Origin: Sulfuricella sp.
Lineage (GTDB): Bacteria > Pseudomonadota > Gammaproteobacteria > Burkholderiales > Sulfuricellaceae
NCBI GenBank assembly: GCA_023266195.1
Contig: JAHFRP010000009.1
Location: 1 to 64,000, forward strand
Direction of reading: 5' to 3'
Length of the DNA: 64,000 bases
The notes below the pieces were generated by a model that was not told the DNA's origin, searched no databases, and worked only from the letters and a program-made list of their open reading frames with translations. The position numbers and the translations under genes are program-made. Of the stretch, positions 18,777 to 29,069 are shown piece by piece; positions within the stretch are counted from its first letter, which is position 1; each line of letters starts with the position of its first letter.

Positions 18777-21700
18777 TCAGGGTTCCGGCGTTTCCTGGCA
18801 GAAGAGCGGAAACAGGAGAGGGAGCAGCAGCAGGGTAAAAACGGTGGCGGAAATGATGCCACCGACGATCACGGCGGCAAACGGGCGCTGGGTTTCCGAA
18901 CCGATGCCATGCGACAGCGCCGCCGGCAGCAGGCCGAGACCCGCCATCAGCGCCGTCATCAGGATCGGCCGCAGGCGGCTGGCGGCGCCTTCCAGCACGG
19001 CCACGGCCAGGTCCATGCCGTTGCGCGCGCTCTCCATGAACCGCTCGACCATGATCACCCCGTTCTGCACCGAGATGCCTGCCACGGCGATGAAACCCAC
19101 CGCCGCGGACACTGACAGATGCAAGCCGGCCAGCGCCAGACCGGCCAGCCCGCCGATCCAGGTGAACGGCACCATCAGCAGCACCAGCGCGGCGAAACGC
19201 ATGGAGCGGAAGGCCCAGAACAGCAGCACGAAGATCCCCAGCACCGACAATGGCACGATTACCGCCAGGCGCTTCATCGCCCGCTGCTGGTTCTCGAACT
19301 GGCCGCCCCAGGTCATGGCGTAGCCCGCCGGCAGCTTGACCTTGGCACCGACCTTGTCCATCGCCTCGGCGACGAAACCGCCCTGGTCGCGGCCGAGCAG
19401 GTTGGCCTTGACCGCCACGTAGCGCCCGCCGGCCTCGCGCGTGATGCGGGTGGGGCCCTGCCTGACTTCGACGGCGGCGATCGCCCCAAGCGGGATGGTG
19501 CCGCCTGTGTTGCCGGGCAACGCCACCGGCAGCTCGGCAACGTCGTCCACCGCGTCGCGGAACGGCTTTTGCAGCCGTAGCGTGATATCGAAGCGCTGGT
19601 CACGCTCGTAAAAGGTGTTGACTGCCGTACCGGCCAACGCGGTCTGCATGGTCGCGTTGACGTCGGCGACGTTGATGCCGTAGCGCGACATGCGTTCGCG
19701 GTCGAGCACGATATCCAGCTCGGTCTGGCCGCCCACCTTGATCGCCCCCACGTCGGCCGCGCCGCGGATGCCGTTGAGGATAGTCGCCACCTGCTCTGCC
19801 TTGGCCTCCAGGATATCCAGGTCGGTGCCGAATATCTTGATGGCGATCTCGCCCTTGACGCCGCTGATCGACTCCTCGACATTGTCCTCGATCACCTGCG
19901 AGAAGTTGGTCGGCACGCCGGGTATGGCGTGAATCTTGGCGGTCATGTCGGCGATCAGGGCCTCCTTGTCGGGAAATCGCCATGTTTCATGAGGGTTGAG
20001 GTCGGCGAAGATTTCCAGGTTATTCGGCCCTTTCGGATCGGTGCCGTCGTCCGGCCGGCCGACTTGGCTGATCACCTTCCGCACTTCGGAATACGATCGC
20101 AACAGCGCACGCACCTGGCGCTCGATCTCCTTGGTCTTGTCAATGGCTGTCGCAGGCGGCAGCGTAATGGTTAGCCAGATGTTGCCTTCGTCCAGCTTGG
20201 GCAGGAATTCGCTGCCGAGCTGCGGCGCCAGGGCCAGGGCCAGGGCCAGCAGGCCGAGCGAAGCCAGGACGATGCGACCGCGCCATTGCCCCGCCCGCAC
20301 CAGCAACGCCCGGTAGCCGTCCTGCAGGCGGTGCATCCACGGGCTGTGTTTCTCGGCCAGATCATGTTTTTTCAAAGCGAACGACAGCAACACCGGCACC
20401 AGGGTCAGGGTGAGCAAAATCGCGCCGAGTATGGCGAAGCTCAAGGTGAAGGCCATCGGCGAAAAAATCTTCCCCTCCACCCGCTCGAATGTAAAAATCG
20501 GCAGAAAGGCGAGAATGATGATCGCCTTGGAAAACAAGATGGGATGCCCCATTTCCACGGCGGTGTGCTTCAGCGTGTGCATGCGCCAGGGCAGGCCGGC
20601 GCGATCGTCGAGTTTTCCGAGCGCGAGGTTAACCATCAACGCCTCGACCAGCACTACCGCGCCATCGACGATGATGCCGAAATCGACCGCACCGAGGGAA
20701 ATCAGGTTAGCCGCCACGCCCTTGAAATGCATCAGGGTGAACGCCGCCAGCAGCGCCAGCGGAATCACCACGGCCACCGTAATCGCGGCATACCACGAGC
20801 GCAGGAAAACCAGCAGGATGGCCATCACCAGCACCGCGCCGACGATCAGGTTCTCGCTCACGGTATGCACCGTATGGCTGACCAGCTCGGTGCGGTCGTA
20901 AACCGGCAGAATGCGCACGCCCGGCGGCAGCCGGGCCGCAACTTGGGCGATTTTCTCCTTGAGCGCCGCCACCACCTTGGTCGGATTTTGCCCCTTGGTC
21001 ATCTGCACGATGCCCAGCACCACGTCGTCACGGTCGTCGATCGACACCACCCCGGAGCGGGTACGCGGGCCGATCGCCACTTCGCCGATATCACCCACCA
21101 GGATCGGCCTGCCGTCCCTGACCGTTACTGCGATGCGGCCGATATCCTCGATCCGTTGGATCAGGCCCAGGCCGCGGATCACCAGCGCCTCGTCGCCGCG
21201 CTTCATCTGGCCGCCGCCCGCATTGGCACTGTTGGCGGCCAGCGCCTGCGCCACCTGGTCGATGGTGACGCCGTGTTTTTTCAGCAGATAGGAATCGACC
21301 TTGACCTGGTATTCCTTGACCGTGCCGCCGAAGCTCACCACATCCGCCACGCCGTAGACCTGACGCAGCGCGGGACGAATCGTCCAGTCCTGCAGGGCGC
21401 GGATTTCATAGAGCGGCATGGCGGCCGGCGCTTCCAGCACGTAACGGTAAACCTCGCCCACCGCGGTGGACAGAGGCGCCAGCGATGGCTGCACATTGGG
21501 CGGCAGGTTGACGTTTTGCAGCTTTTCCAGCACCTGCTGGCGGGCGAAATAATCATCGGTGCCGTCGGCAAAAGTCAGCGTGACGATGGACAAGCCGGTG
21601 ATCGACACCGAGCGCAGCTGGGTCATGCGCGGCACGCCACTCATCTCGCGCTCGATCGGCTGGCTGACGATGCGCTCCATCTCCTCCGGCGCGATGCCCG

Positions 21701-21860
21701 GCATCTGCGTCACAATCTGCACCTGCACGTCCTGTACGTCAGGAAAGGCTTCGACCGGCACGTTGTTCACCGCGTACCAGCCGGCAGCGATCAGCGCCAG
21801 CACGCCGGCGATGACGAACGCGCGCTGCTGCAGGGCGAAGGTGATGAGGCGGTCGATCAT
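18777..21860 (-). CDS. Heavy-metal efflux RND transporter (CzcA/CusA family)
   Basis: 1027 aa; MIDRLITFALQQRAFVIAGVLALIAAGWYAVNNVPVEAFPDVQDVQVQIVTQMPG; DFGIIVDGAVVLVEA. Confidence 0.93.
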   Translation of the reverse strand: MIDRLITFALQQRAFVIAGVLALIAAGWYAVNNVPVEAFPDVQDVQVQIVTQMPGIAPEEMERIVSQPIEREMSGVPRMTQLRSVSITGLSIVTLTFADGTDDYFARQQVLEKLQNVNLPPNVQPSLAPLSTAVGEVYRYVLEAPAAMPLYEIRALQDWTIRPALRQVYGVADVVSFGGTVKEYQVKVDSYLLKKHGVTIDQVAQALAANSANAGGGQMKRGDEALVIRGLGLIQRIEDIGRIAVTVRDGRPILVGDIGEVAIGPRTRSGVVSIDDRDDVVLGIVQMTKGQNPTKVVAALKEKIAQVAARLPPGVRILPVYDRTELVSHTVHTVSENLIVGAVLVMAILLVFLRSWYAAITVAVVIPLALLAAFTLMHFKGVAANLISLGAVDFGIIVDGAVVLVEALMVNLALGKLDDRAGLPWRMHTLKHTAVEMGHPILFSKAIIILAFLPIFTFERVEGKIFSPMAFTLSFAILGAILLTLTLVPVLLSFALKKHDLAEKHSPWMHRLQDGYRALLVRAGQWRGRIVLASLGLLALALALAPQLGSEFLPKLDEGNIWLTITLPPATAIDKTKEIERQVRALLRSYSEVRKVISQVGRPDDGTDPKGPNNLEIFADLNPHETWRFPDKEALIADMTAKIHAIPGVPTNFSQVIEDNVEESISGVKGEIAIKIFGTDLDILEAKAEQVATILNGIRGAADVGAIKVGGQTELDIVLDRERMSRYGINVADVNATMQTALAGTAVNTFYERDQRFDITLRLQKPFRDAVDDVAELPVALPGNTGGTIPLGAIAAVEVRQGPTRITREAGGRYVAVKANLLGRDQGGFVAEAMDKVGAKVKLPAGYAMTWGGQFENQQRAMKRLAVIVPLSVLGIFVLLFWAFRSMRFAALVLLMVPFTWIGGLAGLALAGLHLSVSAAVGFIAVAGISVQNGVIMVERFMESARNGMDLAVAVLEGAASRLRPILMTALMAGLGLLPAALSHGIGSETQRPFAAVIVGGIISATVFTLLLLPLLFPLFCQETPEP

Positions 21861-23005
21861 GCGCCCCCCTCCAGTTCGGCATTAAGCAGCAAGGCGCCGG
21901 CCGTCACCACGCGCTCGCCGGGAGCCAGCCCTTCCTTCACGTAACTGGCTTCGTGCCCGCGGTAGGCCAGCACCACGCGGCGCTTTTCCAGCGTGCCGGG
22001 AGCCGTCTCGACGAACAGGAAGGTATGCAAGCCATCCGTCACCAGCGCGGAATTAAGCACGCGCGGCAGCGGCGCGCCTTCCGCCCCGGGGGTGACGCGG
22101 GCATACATTTCCGGCTTGAGCAGCCGCTTGGCGTTGGACAATTCGCAGCGTACCACCACGCGGCGGCTGGCGGAATCGACCACGTCGCCAATAGCCAGGA
22201 TCCGCGCCGAAAAACGCTCGCCCGGCCAGGCGTCCACCTCGATCGCGACCGCCTGACCGGTGCGCACCTTGCTCAAGTCCTTTTCCGGCAGATCGACGAT
22301 GACCCACAAACGGGCCGGATCGGTGATGACGAACAGCGGCGCCGGCGCGTCGGGGCGAACTTCGCTGCCGGGATTGGCCTGGCGCTCTGTGACAATGCCG
22401 TCCAGCGGTGCGCGCAGGGCAAACTCCTGCCGGCCGGCCTCCCCCGGATCGAGGTTGCGGAAGCGCGCCCGCGCCCTGTCCGCCTCGGCCGCCGATTGAT
22501 GCACGTCGTTCTCGGCCGCCTCGAAATCCTTGCGCGCCAGCACTTCGCCGTCGAACAGGACTTTGGCGCGCCCGAAGGCCAGCCGTTTCAGCCGCAAGTC
22601 GGCGTCAGCCTTGCGCAGGTCGGCCATCGCCTGGGCGTAATCCGGCGAATCCAGCCACAACAGGGGTTGCCCGGCAGCCACGTGGTCCCCGGCCTGCGCC
22701 CCGATTTTGACAACCCGTCCGGCGATGGGCGAGCTGACCCGCGCCGTCACGTTGTCGTCGTAGGCGATGCGTCCGTTCAGCGGTTCCAGCGCCGGCACCG
22801 GCCAAGCTTCGGCCTTTTCCACGCGCAGGTAGGCGAGCTGGGGCGCGCCGGCAGGATAGCGCAGGATGCGGTTGCTGAATTGAACAGGTGCCGCCGTATC
22901 GGATTTGCGCTCAAGGGGGCGAGAGGCAAACCGGTTGTACCCGAGAAATACGGCGACGATCGCTCCCGTCACGACAAACCATAAAACCGTGCTGCGTCTT
23001 TTCAT
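21857..23005 (-). CDS. RND efflux periplasmic adaptor (CzcB/CusB family)
   Basis: Biotinyl-lipoyl-like AGRVVKIGAQAGDHVAAGQPLLWLDSPDYAQA; ATGA overlap with czcA-like gene. Confidence 0.9.
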   Translation of the reverse strand: MKRRSTVLWFVVTGAIVAVFLGYNRFASRPLERKSDTAAPVQFSNRILRYPAGAPQLAYLRVEKAEAWPVPALEPLNGRIAYDDNVTARVSSPIAGRVVKIGAQAGDHVAAGQPLLWLDSPDYAQAMADLRKADADLRLKRLAFGRAKVLFDGEVLARKDFEAAENDVHQSAAEADRARARFRNLDPGEAGRQEFALRAPLDGIVTERQANPGSEVRPDAPAPLFVITDPARLWVIVDLPEKDLSKVRTGQAVAIEVDAWPGERFSARILAIGDVVDSASRRVVVRCELSNAKRLLKPEMYARVTPGAEGAPLPRVLNSALVTDGLHTFLFVETAPGTLEKRRVVLAYRGHEASYVKEGLAPGERVVTAGALLLNAELEGGA

Positions 23006-24261
23006 CGTGCATCTTCCTGTCGCGAGGTGGCGGCTCGCCAGGCGGCAAGCGCCTTGGCGTAGTCTGACCGTGCCGCTGCCGCTTCGAACTGGGTCACCTT
23101 GAGGGTGCGGCGCGCATCCAGCAAATCCATCACGCTCATGGCGCCATGGCCAAAAGCCAGTTCGGCCGCCCGCGCCACGCGCCCGGCTTCGGCCAGCAAG
23201 CCGGATTCGAAGCGCCGTCCGCGCTCGGCCGCAGCATCCAGATCCGCTCCGGCCCTGGAGATTTCGCTCTCCGCCTGGGCACGGACCTGTTCAAGCGTAT
23301 CGCGCGCCAGCTGCAAGTCGGCCTCGGCGCGGCCAATCTCGCCCTCATACTGGTTGTGCACGAGCAACGGGATGCTCACCCCCACGCCATAACTGTTCGC
23401 CGGTGGGTAATGCTCGAACTGGAAACCAACGCTGACATCGCGCGTCCTGAGCGAGCGTGCCAGGTCGCGCGCGGATTCGGCGGCGCGCACGCGGGCCTGG
23501 GCCGCCTGGACATCGGCCCGGCCCTCGACCGTTGTTTCGGCGCGGGGAACCGCGACGATCTCCGGCCACCGGTCGGCGGCACGCAAAGAACGGGCCTCGC
23601 GCTCCGCGCCGACCAGGTAGGCCAGCACCGCCTGCGCCTTTTCCAGGTCGGCCGCGGCCTGGTGCAGGTCGTTCTCCGCACGCAACGCCTCGACCCGGAT
23701 ACGCGACGCCTCGGAGATGGCCAAGTCCCCCGCCTTCAGGCGCAATTCGGCGGCGCCCAAAGTTTTTTGGTAAAGCGCTGCCGTTTCTTCGGCGATGGCG
23801 CGCCTGTCCTGCGCCAGCAACAGGTCGTAATAAGCCTGACGCAGGACGAGGCGCCGGCTGCGCAGGCTGTCTGCCAGGTCGCGGCGCGACGCGTCCAGCC
23901 TGGCTTCCGCCGCCCTGGTGCGCAGGTCGAGCTTACCGCCGCGCTCGATCAGTTGATCCACCCGGAAAATCGTATCCATCTGCTTGTCGCGCAACCCGCC
24001 GGGACCAATGCCGTCATGTGGGTTGATCGAGGCGGTATTGACCGAAAGCTGCGGATTGGGACGCTGCCCGGCACTGATCTTGTCGGCCGCAGCACCCGCC
24101 ACGACGTCGTGCGCCAGCTTGAGCTCGTGGTTACGCGCCATCCACATCGCCTCGGCATCGCTCAGCGTCAGGCCCGCCAGCTCCGCCGCAAACGCGGCGG
24201 CCGGCAAAAGCATGGCCATTGCGAGCCAGGCATGTATAAAATTGCGGTATTTCCTGATCAT
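23002..24261 (-). CDS. TolC family outer-membrane efflux protein (CzcC-like)
   Basis: Coiled-coil OEP repeats; first gene of the RND operon. Confidence 0.88.
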   Translation of the reverse strand: MIRKYRNFIHAWLAMAMLLPAAAFAAELAGLTLSDAEAMWMARNHELKLAHDVVAGAAADKISAGQRPNPQLSVNTASINPHDGIGPGGLRDKQMDTIFRVDQLIERGGKLDLRTRAAEARLDASRRDLADSLRSRRLVLRQAYYDLLLAQDRRAIAEETAALYQKTLGAAELRLKAGDLAISEASRIRVEALRAENDLHQAAADLEKAQAVLAYLVGAEREARSLRAADRWPEIVAVPRAETTVEGRADVQAAQARVRAAESARDLARSLRTRDVSVGFQFEHYPPANSYGVGVSIPLLVHNQYEGEIGRAEADLQLARDTLEQVRAQAESEISRAGADLDAAAERGRRFESGLLAEAGRVARAAELAFGHGAMSVMDLLDARRTLKVTQFEAAAARSDYAKALAAWRAATSRQEDAR

Positions 24262-24321
24262 TGCAGCCCCATCCCAACGGCGCTATTGTCCGGGTTGGAC
24301 CTGACTCGAAACTGACATCCC

Positions 24322-24999
24322 ATGCGAATTCTCATCGTCGAAGACGACCCCTTGCTGGCCGATGGCATCAGCCGCTATCTCAAGCAGGCCGGTTATGCCG
24401 TGGACTGGGCGGTCAGTGGCGACCAGGCCGACGACTGGCTGGCGCGCGAACACTACGACCTGGCCATTCTCGATCTCGGCCTGCCGAGAATGGACGGCAC
24501 CGAGGTGCTGCGCAAGCTGCGGCGGCGCGGACAGACCGTGCCGGTACTGATTTTGACCGCTCGCGACGCGCTGGAAGACCGGGTGCGCGGACTCGACCTC
24601 GGCGCCGACGACTACGTGGTCAAGCCGATCGCACTGGCCGAACTCGAGGCGCGAATTCGGGCGTTGTCCCGACGCGGCCAGTATGGCGGCAACCCGCAGA
24701 TTGCTCACGGCCCGCTGCTGCTCGACACCACGGCCAGGCAGGCGTGGCTGAACGGCGAGCCGCTGGATCTGCCGGCACGGGAATGGAGCGTGCTGGAATT
24801 CCTGCTGCCGCGCGCGGGGCGCATCGTCGGCAAGGAACAAATCCTGCAAAGCCTGTGCGGCTGGAACGATGAGATCAGCATCAATGCGGTGGAGGCATAC
24901 ATCTCCCGCCTGCGCGCCAAGCTGGAACCGGCCGGCGTGCACATCCGCACCGTGCGCGGCCTCGGCTACCTGCTGGAAAAAGCCGATGCCCAGCCGTAG
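24322..24999 (+). CDS. OmpR-family response regulator (QseB/PmrA-like)
   Basis: MRILIVEDDPLLADGISRYLKQAGYAVDW; C-terminal winged helix; divergent from the RND operon. Confidence 0.9.
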   Translation: MRILIVEDDPLLADGISRYLKQAGYAVDWAVSGDQADDWLAREHYDLAILDLGLPRMDGTEVLRKLRRRGQTVPVLILTARDALEDRVRGLDLGADDYVVKPIALAELEARIRALSRRGQYGGNPQIAHGPLLLDTTARQAWLNGEPLDLPAREWSVLEFLLPRAGRIVGKEQILQSLCGWNDEISINAVEAYISRLRAKLEPAGVHIRTVRGLGYLLEKADAQP

Positions 25000-26362
25000 C
25001 GTCCGCCGGCGGCTACTCAACTGGCTGCTGCCGCCCCTCGTGCTGCTGCTCGCGGCAGGCGCGGCGGCCGCCTACCTGATCGCCCTGCGCACCGCCACAA
25101 CGGCCTACGACCGCGCCCTGTTCGACGGCGTTCTGGCGATCGCCGGCCAGGTCAGGATCGACGGGAGCAACCAGGTGACGCTCAACCTCCCCCCCATTGC
25201 CCAGGAAGTGCTGCTCACCGACAAGTACGACCGGATTTATTATCTGGTGCGGGGACCGCGCGGCGAGTTCGTTGCCGGCCACAAAGGTCTTCCCTTGCCA
25301 GAGGCCAGCCCTGAAGAAGAAAACCAGATTTATTACGACGCCGTTTTTCATGGCGAAAAGGTGCGTATCGCGGCTTTGTTCATGTCGGCCGGAGCCGGCC
25401 AAGTACGCGTATTGATGGCGGAAACGCTGGTCAAGCGCGACAAGCTGATCTGGGAAATCCTGCTCGGCATGCTGGTGCCGGAAATCTTGCTGGCAATAGC
25501 GACCATCGGCCTGGTATGGCTCGGCGTCAGGCTAGGTCTTGCGCCCATCGAAAAGCTGCGCAAAGAAATACTGGATCGCTCCCTGCATGACCTGCGGCCT
25601 CTTCCCGAAGATCAGGCTCCGCTCGAAGTACAGCCGATGATCGAAGCGCTGAATTCGCTGCTAACCAAACTCAATGCGGCCATGGGTGCGCAGCAGCGCT
25701 TCATTTCCGATGCCGCCCACCAGCTGCGCACGCCCCTGGCAGGCCTGCAAGCACAGGCCGACCTGGCGCTGCAGCAGAAAGACACCGGCGAATTGCACCG
25801 GACATTGCAGCATCTGCTGGCCGCCACCGGGCGCACGGTTCGCCTAACCAATCAGCTGCTGACCCTAGCCAGGGCGGAACCGGCCGGGCACCTTCCGGAC
25901 GAAATACAATCCTTTGATTTGAGTACGATTGCGCAGGAATGCGCGCACGATTGGGTGCCGCGGGCACTGGCCAAGGAAATCGACCTCGGGTTCGAACTCG
26001 AATCCGCCACCATTCTCGGCGCGCCGCTCTTGGCGCGCGAGCTGCTGGCCAATCTGCTCGACAATGCGATCCGCTACACCCCGCCCCGGGGGAAAATTAC
26101 GGTCAGAACCCTGGCTGGCAGTACCCATACAGCGCTGGAAGTGGAAGATAACGGCTCAGGCATCCCGGCCGGCGAGGCCGGCAAGGTATTCGAACGTTTT
26201 TACCGGATCAAAGGCAGTCCGGGTGACGGTTGCGGCCTGGGCCTGGCAATCGTCAGGGAAATCGCCCATACCCACGGCGCCACAGTCGAACTAAAAATGC
26301 CACCGTCCGGCCAGGGCACCGTGGTGACGGTGAATTTCACGCTTTCAAAGGCACCTGCCTGA
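24986..26362 (+). CDS. Sensor histidine kinase, partner of the 24322 regulator
   Basis: MPSRSVRRRLLNWLLPP; SDAAHQLRTPLAGLQAQADLAL; HATPase GCGLGLAIVREIAHTHGA; start refined inside 24869..26362. Confidence 0.9.
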   Translation: MPSRSVRRRLLNWLLPPLVLLLAAGAAAAYLIALRTATTAYDRALFDGVLAIAGQVRIDGSNQVTLNLPPIAQEVLLTDKYDRIYYLVRGPRGEFVAGHKGLPLPEASPEEENQIYYDAVFHGEKVRIAALFMSAGAGQVRVLMAETLVKRDKLIWEILLGMLVPEILLAIATIGLVWLGVRLGLAPIEKLRKEILDRSLHDLRPLPEDQAPLEVQPMIEALNSLLTKLNAAMGAQQRFISDAAHQLRTPLAGLQAQADLALQQKDTGELHRTLQHLLAATGRTVRLTNQLLTLARAEPAGHLPDEIQSFDLSTIAQECAHDWVPRALAKEIDLGFELESATILGAPLLARELLANLLDNAIRYTPPRGKITVRTLAGSTHTALEVEDNGSGIPAGEAGKVFERFYRIKGSPGDGCGLGLAIVREIAHTHGATVELKMPPSGQGTVVTVNFTLSKAPA

Positions 26363-26410
26363 CAATTACGGCTGCGCCCAAAAAGAGAAGCAAGAGCGCG
26401 CCCACGCCAG

Positions 26411-28324
26411 CTATTGACGCTCGACCTTACCCACCTTGTCCTTGACGATGCTGATGTCCGCCTTCTGTCTCAGGCTCGCCAGATAAGCCGACGAATATTC
26501 CTGGGCCAGAGCCTGGTTCATCTGGCCGGCATACAGTTTTCGCTTCGCCGGATCGATGGCGTCTGCCGCGACGACCTTGCCGACCCTGATCAGGATATAG
26601 CCGCCCTTGGGATTCTCGACGCCGACATAGGCCGGCAGTTTGGCGGCATCCGCACGAAAAATCTGGTTCAACGCGTCCCGCCCCAGGCTGGATGCGTCTT
26701 GCCGCGTAATCATGATCGGCGCCCCCCACCTCAGGTCGCCTGCCACGCCGCCTTTCTGCAACAGGGCCAGCGCGTCCTTGCCCTGCTTGACAGCCATCGC
26801 ATCGGCCTGCTCGCGCAGCAGGCGCTTGGACAATTCCACGTTCAGCTCTTCGAAGGAACGGTAGCTGGCCGCCTTGTATTCCACCACGCGCGCGGCCACC
26901 AGGGTGTTCGGCGCGACTTCGACCGCCTCGGTGTTGCGCTTGAGCTTGAGCGCCTCGTCGGAGAAAGCCGCTTGCAGCAGCTTGGGATTGTTGAGCAACG
27001 GGGCCACGTCCGTGCCCTTTTTACCGACCCAGGGGCTGGACTGGATTTTGAGCTTTAACGCATCGGCCGCCGGCTTGAGGCTGTCGGACTGTTCATAAAC
27101 GGTATTACTGAATGTATCCGCCAGTTCGGCAAATTTCTGCGCCGCTTTCTGCTTCTTCAATTCCTGTTCGACTTCGCCCCTGACCTCGTTGAGATCGTGG
27201 AAGCCGCCATGCCGGATCGCCGTCAGCTTGATGATATGGAAGCCGAAATCCGATTGCACCAACCCCGACGTCTCGCCGCCCTGCATGGCAAACACGGTAT
27301 CCTCGAACGGTTTCACCATCACGCCGCGCGCGAAGAAACCGAGGTCGCCGCCCTTTGCTGCGGAACCCGGATCCTGGGAGTTTTTCCGGGCGAGATCCTC
27401 GAATTTTGCCGGGTTCTGTTTGACTTCCTTCAGCATCTGGTCGGCCTTGGCGCGCGCGGCCGCTTTCTCCGCAGGACTGGCGCTGGCGGCCACGCCGATC
27501 AGGATGTGGCTCGCCCGGCGCTGCTCCGGCTCCTGATACTGGGCGCGGTGCTCGTCGTAGTATTTCTTGATTTCCTCGTCGCCGACGGCCATCTGCGGAA
27601 CCAGGTCGCTCACCGACAGCACGACGTAATCGAGCCGAACCTGTTCCGGAATGCGGAACTCCTCCTTGTGCGTATCGTAGTAGGCACGAACGTCAGCCGG
27701 ATTAATCCTGATCTGCACCATGAACTGCTCCGGCAACAGCATCGCCTGGCTGATTTCCCGTTTCTGTTCGGCCAGCTGGGCTACCGAGTCTTCAATCGTG
27801 TGCGGCATGACGAGGCCGTAAACCAGACCCTCGCGCAATTGCTGGATGAGCAGGTTCTGACGCAAACGCGCCTCGAACACCGGGGGCGTCATATCTTGGG
27901 CACGCACCATTTCTTCGTAACGCGCCTGGGAAAACTTCCCATCCTGCTGGAACTCCGGAATATCGGCGATGATCGCTGCCAGCAGGAAATCCGGCATGCT
28001 GAAGCCGACCCGGCTGGCCTCGGCGGCCAGCAGGCGCTGCTGGACCAAACCGTCCAGCACGGACTGACGCACCTCCGGCCGATCGAGCAGGGTCGGGTCG
28101 AACTTGGCGCCCATCATGGCGCGCATCTGCCCCTGCTGCTCTTTCAAAGTTCGGTCGAATTCCTGCCTGGTGATCTGCTGGCTATCCACCTTGGCCACGA
28201 TATCGGCCTTGTCGCCATGGCGAATGTAAGAGTCCACCCCCCACAACGCGAAGGGGATGGTAATCAGCGCCAGAATGATCTTGACGATCAGGCCTTGTGC
28301 GCGCTCGCGGATGACTTCCAGCAT
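26411..28324 (-). CDS. ppiD: Periplasmic folding chaperone / peptidyl-prolyl isomerase
   Basis: MLEVIRERAQGLIVKIILALITIPFALWGVDSYI; SurA_N-like and parvulin regions (ASHILIGVAASAS...GGDLGFFARGVMVKPFEDTVF). Confidence 0.9.
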   Translation of the reverse strand: MLEVIRERAQGLIVKIILALITIPFALWGVDSYIRHGDKADIVAKVDSQQITRQEFDRTLKEQQGQMRAMMGAKFDPTLLDRPEVRQSVLDGLVQQRLLAAEASRVGFSMPDFLLAAIIADIPEFQQDGKFSQARYEEMVRAQDMTPPVFEARLRQNLLIQQLREGLVYGLVMPHTIEDSVAQLAEQKREISQAMLLPEQFMVQIRINPADVRAYYDTHKEEFRIPEQVRLDYVVLSVSDLVPQMAVGDEEIKKYYDEHRAQYQEPEQRRASHILIGVAASASPAEKAAARAKADQMLKEVKQNPAKFEDLARKNSQDPGSAAKGGDLGFFARGVMVKPFEDTVFAMQGGETSGLVQSDFGFHIIKLTAIRHGGFHDLNEVRGEVEQELKKQKAAQKFAELADTFSNTVYEQSDSLKPAADALKLKIQSSPWVGKKGTDVAPLLNNPKLLQAAFSDEALKLKRNTEAVEVAPNTLVAARVVEYKAASYRSFEELNVELSKRLLREQADAMAVKQGKDALALLQKGGVAGDLRWGAPIMITRQDASSLGRDALNQIFRADAAKLPAYVGVENPKGGYILIRVGKVVAADAIDPAKRKLYAGQMNQALAQEYSSAYLASLRQKADISIVKDKVGKVERQ

Positions 28325-28371
28325 TTTGCAATCACCGAAACATTCAATGCCCCGAGTTCAGCGGGGCAACA

Positions 28372-28402
28372 CAAAAAAAATGGGCGAAACAGCGTTCGCC
28401 CA
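28372..28402 (-). terminator. Rho-independent terminator of the hupB-tRNA-Val-tRNA-Asp unit
   Basis: Minus-strand hairpin ATGGGCGAA..TTCGCCCAT followed by a T-run. Confidence 0.7.
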
Positions 28403-28406
28403 TATA

Positions 28407-28483
28407 TGGCGGAGTGGACGGGACTCGAACCCGCGACCCCCGGCGTGACAGGCCGGTATTCTAACCGACTGAACTACCACTCC
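28407..28483 (-). tRNA. tRNA-Asp(GTC)
   Basis: Reverse complement GGAGTGGTAGTTCAGTCGGTTAGAATACCGGCCTGTCACGCCGGGGGTCGCGGGTTCGAGTCCCGTCCACTCCGCCA. Confidence 0.97.
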
Positions 28484-28503
28484 ATAAACCTAAAACAACC
28501 AAC

Positions 28504-28580
28504 TGGTGGGTGCTGACGGGTTCGAACCGCCGACATTCGCCTTGTAAGGGCGACGCTCTACCAGCTGAGCTAAGCACCCA
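28504..28580 (-). tRNA. tRNA-Val(TAC)
   Basis: Reverse complement TGGGTGCTTAGCTCAGCTGGTAGAGCGTCGCCCTTACAAGGCGAATGTCGGCGGTTCGAACCCGTCAGCACCCACCA. Confidence 0.97.
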
Positions 28581-28587
28581 GAGCCAG

Positions 28588-28860
28588 CTAGTTTACAGCA
28601 TCTTTCAGCGCTTTGCCAGAGCGGAATTTCGGAACCTTGGCGGCCTTGATCTTGATCGTCGCACCGGTGCGGGGATTGCGGCCATTGCGGGCGGCGCGCT
28701 TGCCAACGTAGAACGTACCAAAACCGACCAGGGTAACCATATCGCCCTTTTTCAGAGCAGTTTTGACAGCGCCAATAGCGGAATCCAATGCGCGACCGGC
28801 GGCAGCCTTGGACATATCGGCGGATTTGGCGATTGCATCGATCAACTCGGATTTGTTCAC
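28588..28860 (-). CDS. hupB: HU family DNA-binding protein (GTG start)
   Basis: (V)[65 protein letters not shown]. Confidence 0.93.
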   Translation of the reverse strand: MNKSELIDAIAKSADMSKAAAGRALDSAIGAVKTALKKGDMVTLVGFGTFYVGKRAARNGRNPRTGATIKIKAAKVPKFRSGKALKDAVN

Positions 28861-29016
28861 GTGTAGTCCCCTTTCTTTTTGGTTGAGAAACAGGCGTAGT
28901 CCTGCATCCGCTTTATAACAAGCCGGAAAACCTTGTGTCAAGCGGTTTCGCGCGATATTAAACGAAATTAATGGCGCCAGATAAGGGTTTCCGGGCGGTC
29001 GGCAAATTCGGGCGAT

Positions 29017-29054
29017 AAAAAAGCCGAACGGGCGCCTGAGCGCCCGGTTCGGCT
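29017..29054 (-). terminator. Terminator downstream of lon
   Basis: Stem aagccgaacgggcgc/gcgcccggttcggctt followed by a T-run on the minus strand. Confidence 0.8.
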
Positions 29055-29069
29055 TTTGCGAAGCGAATA

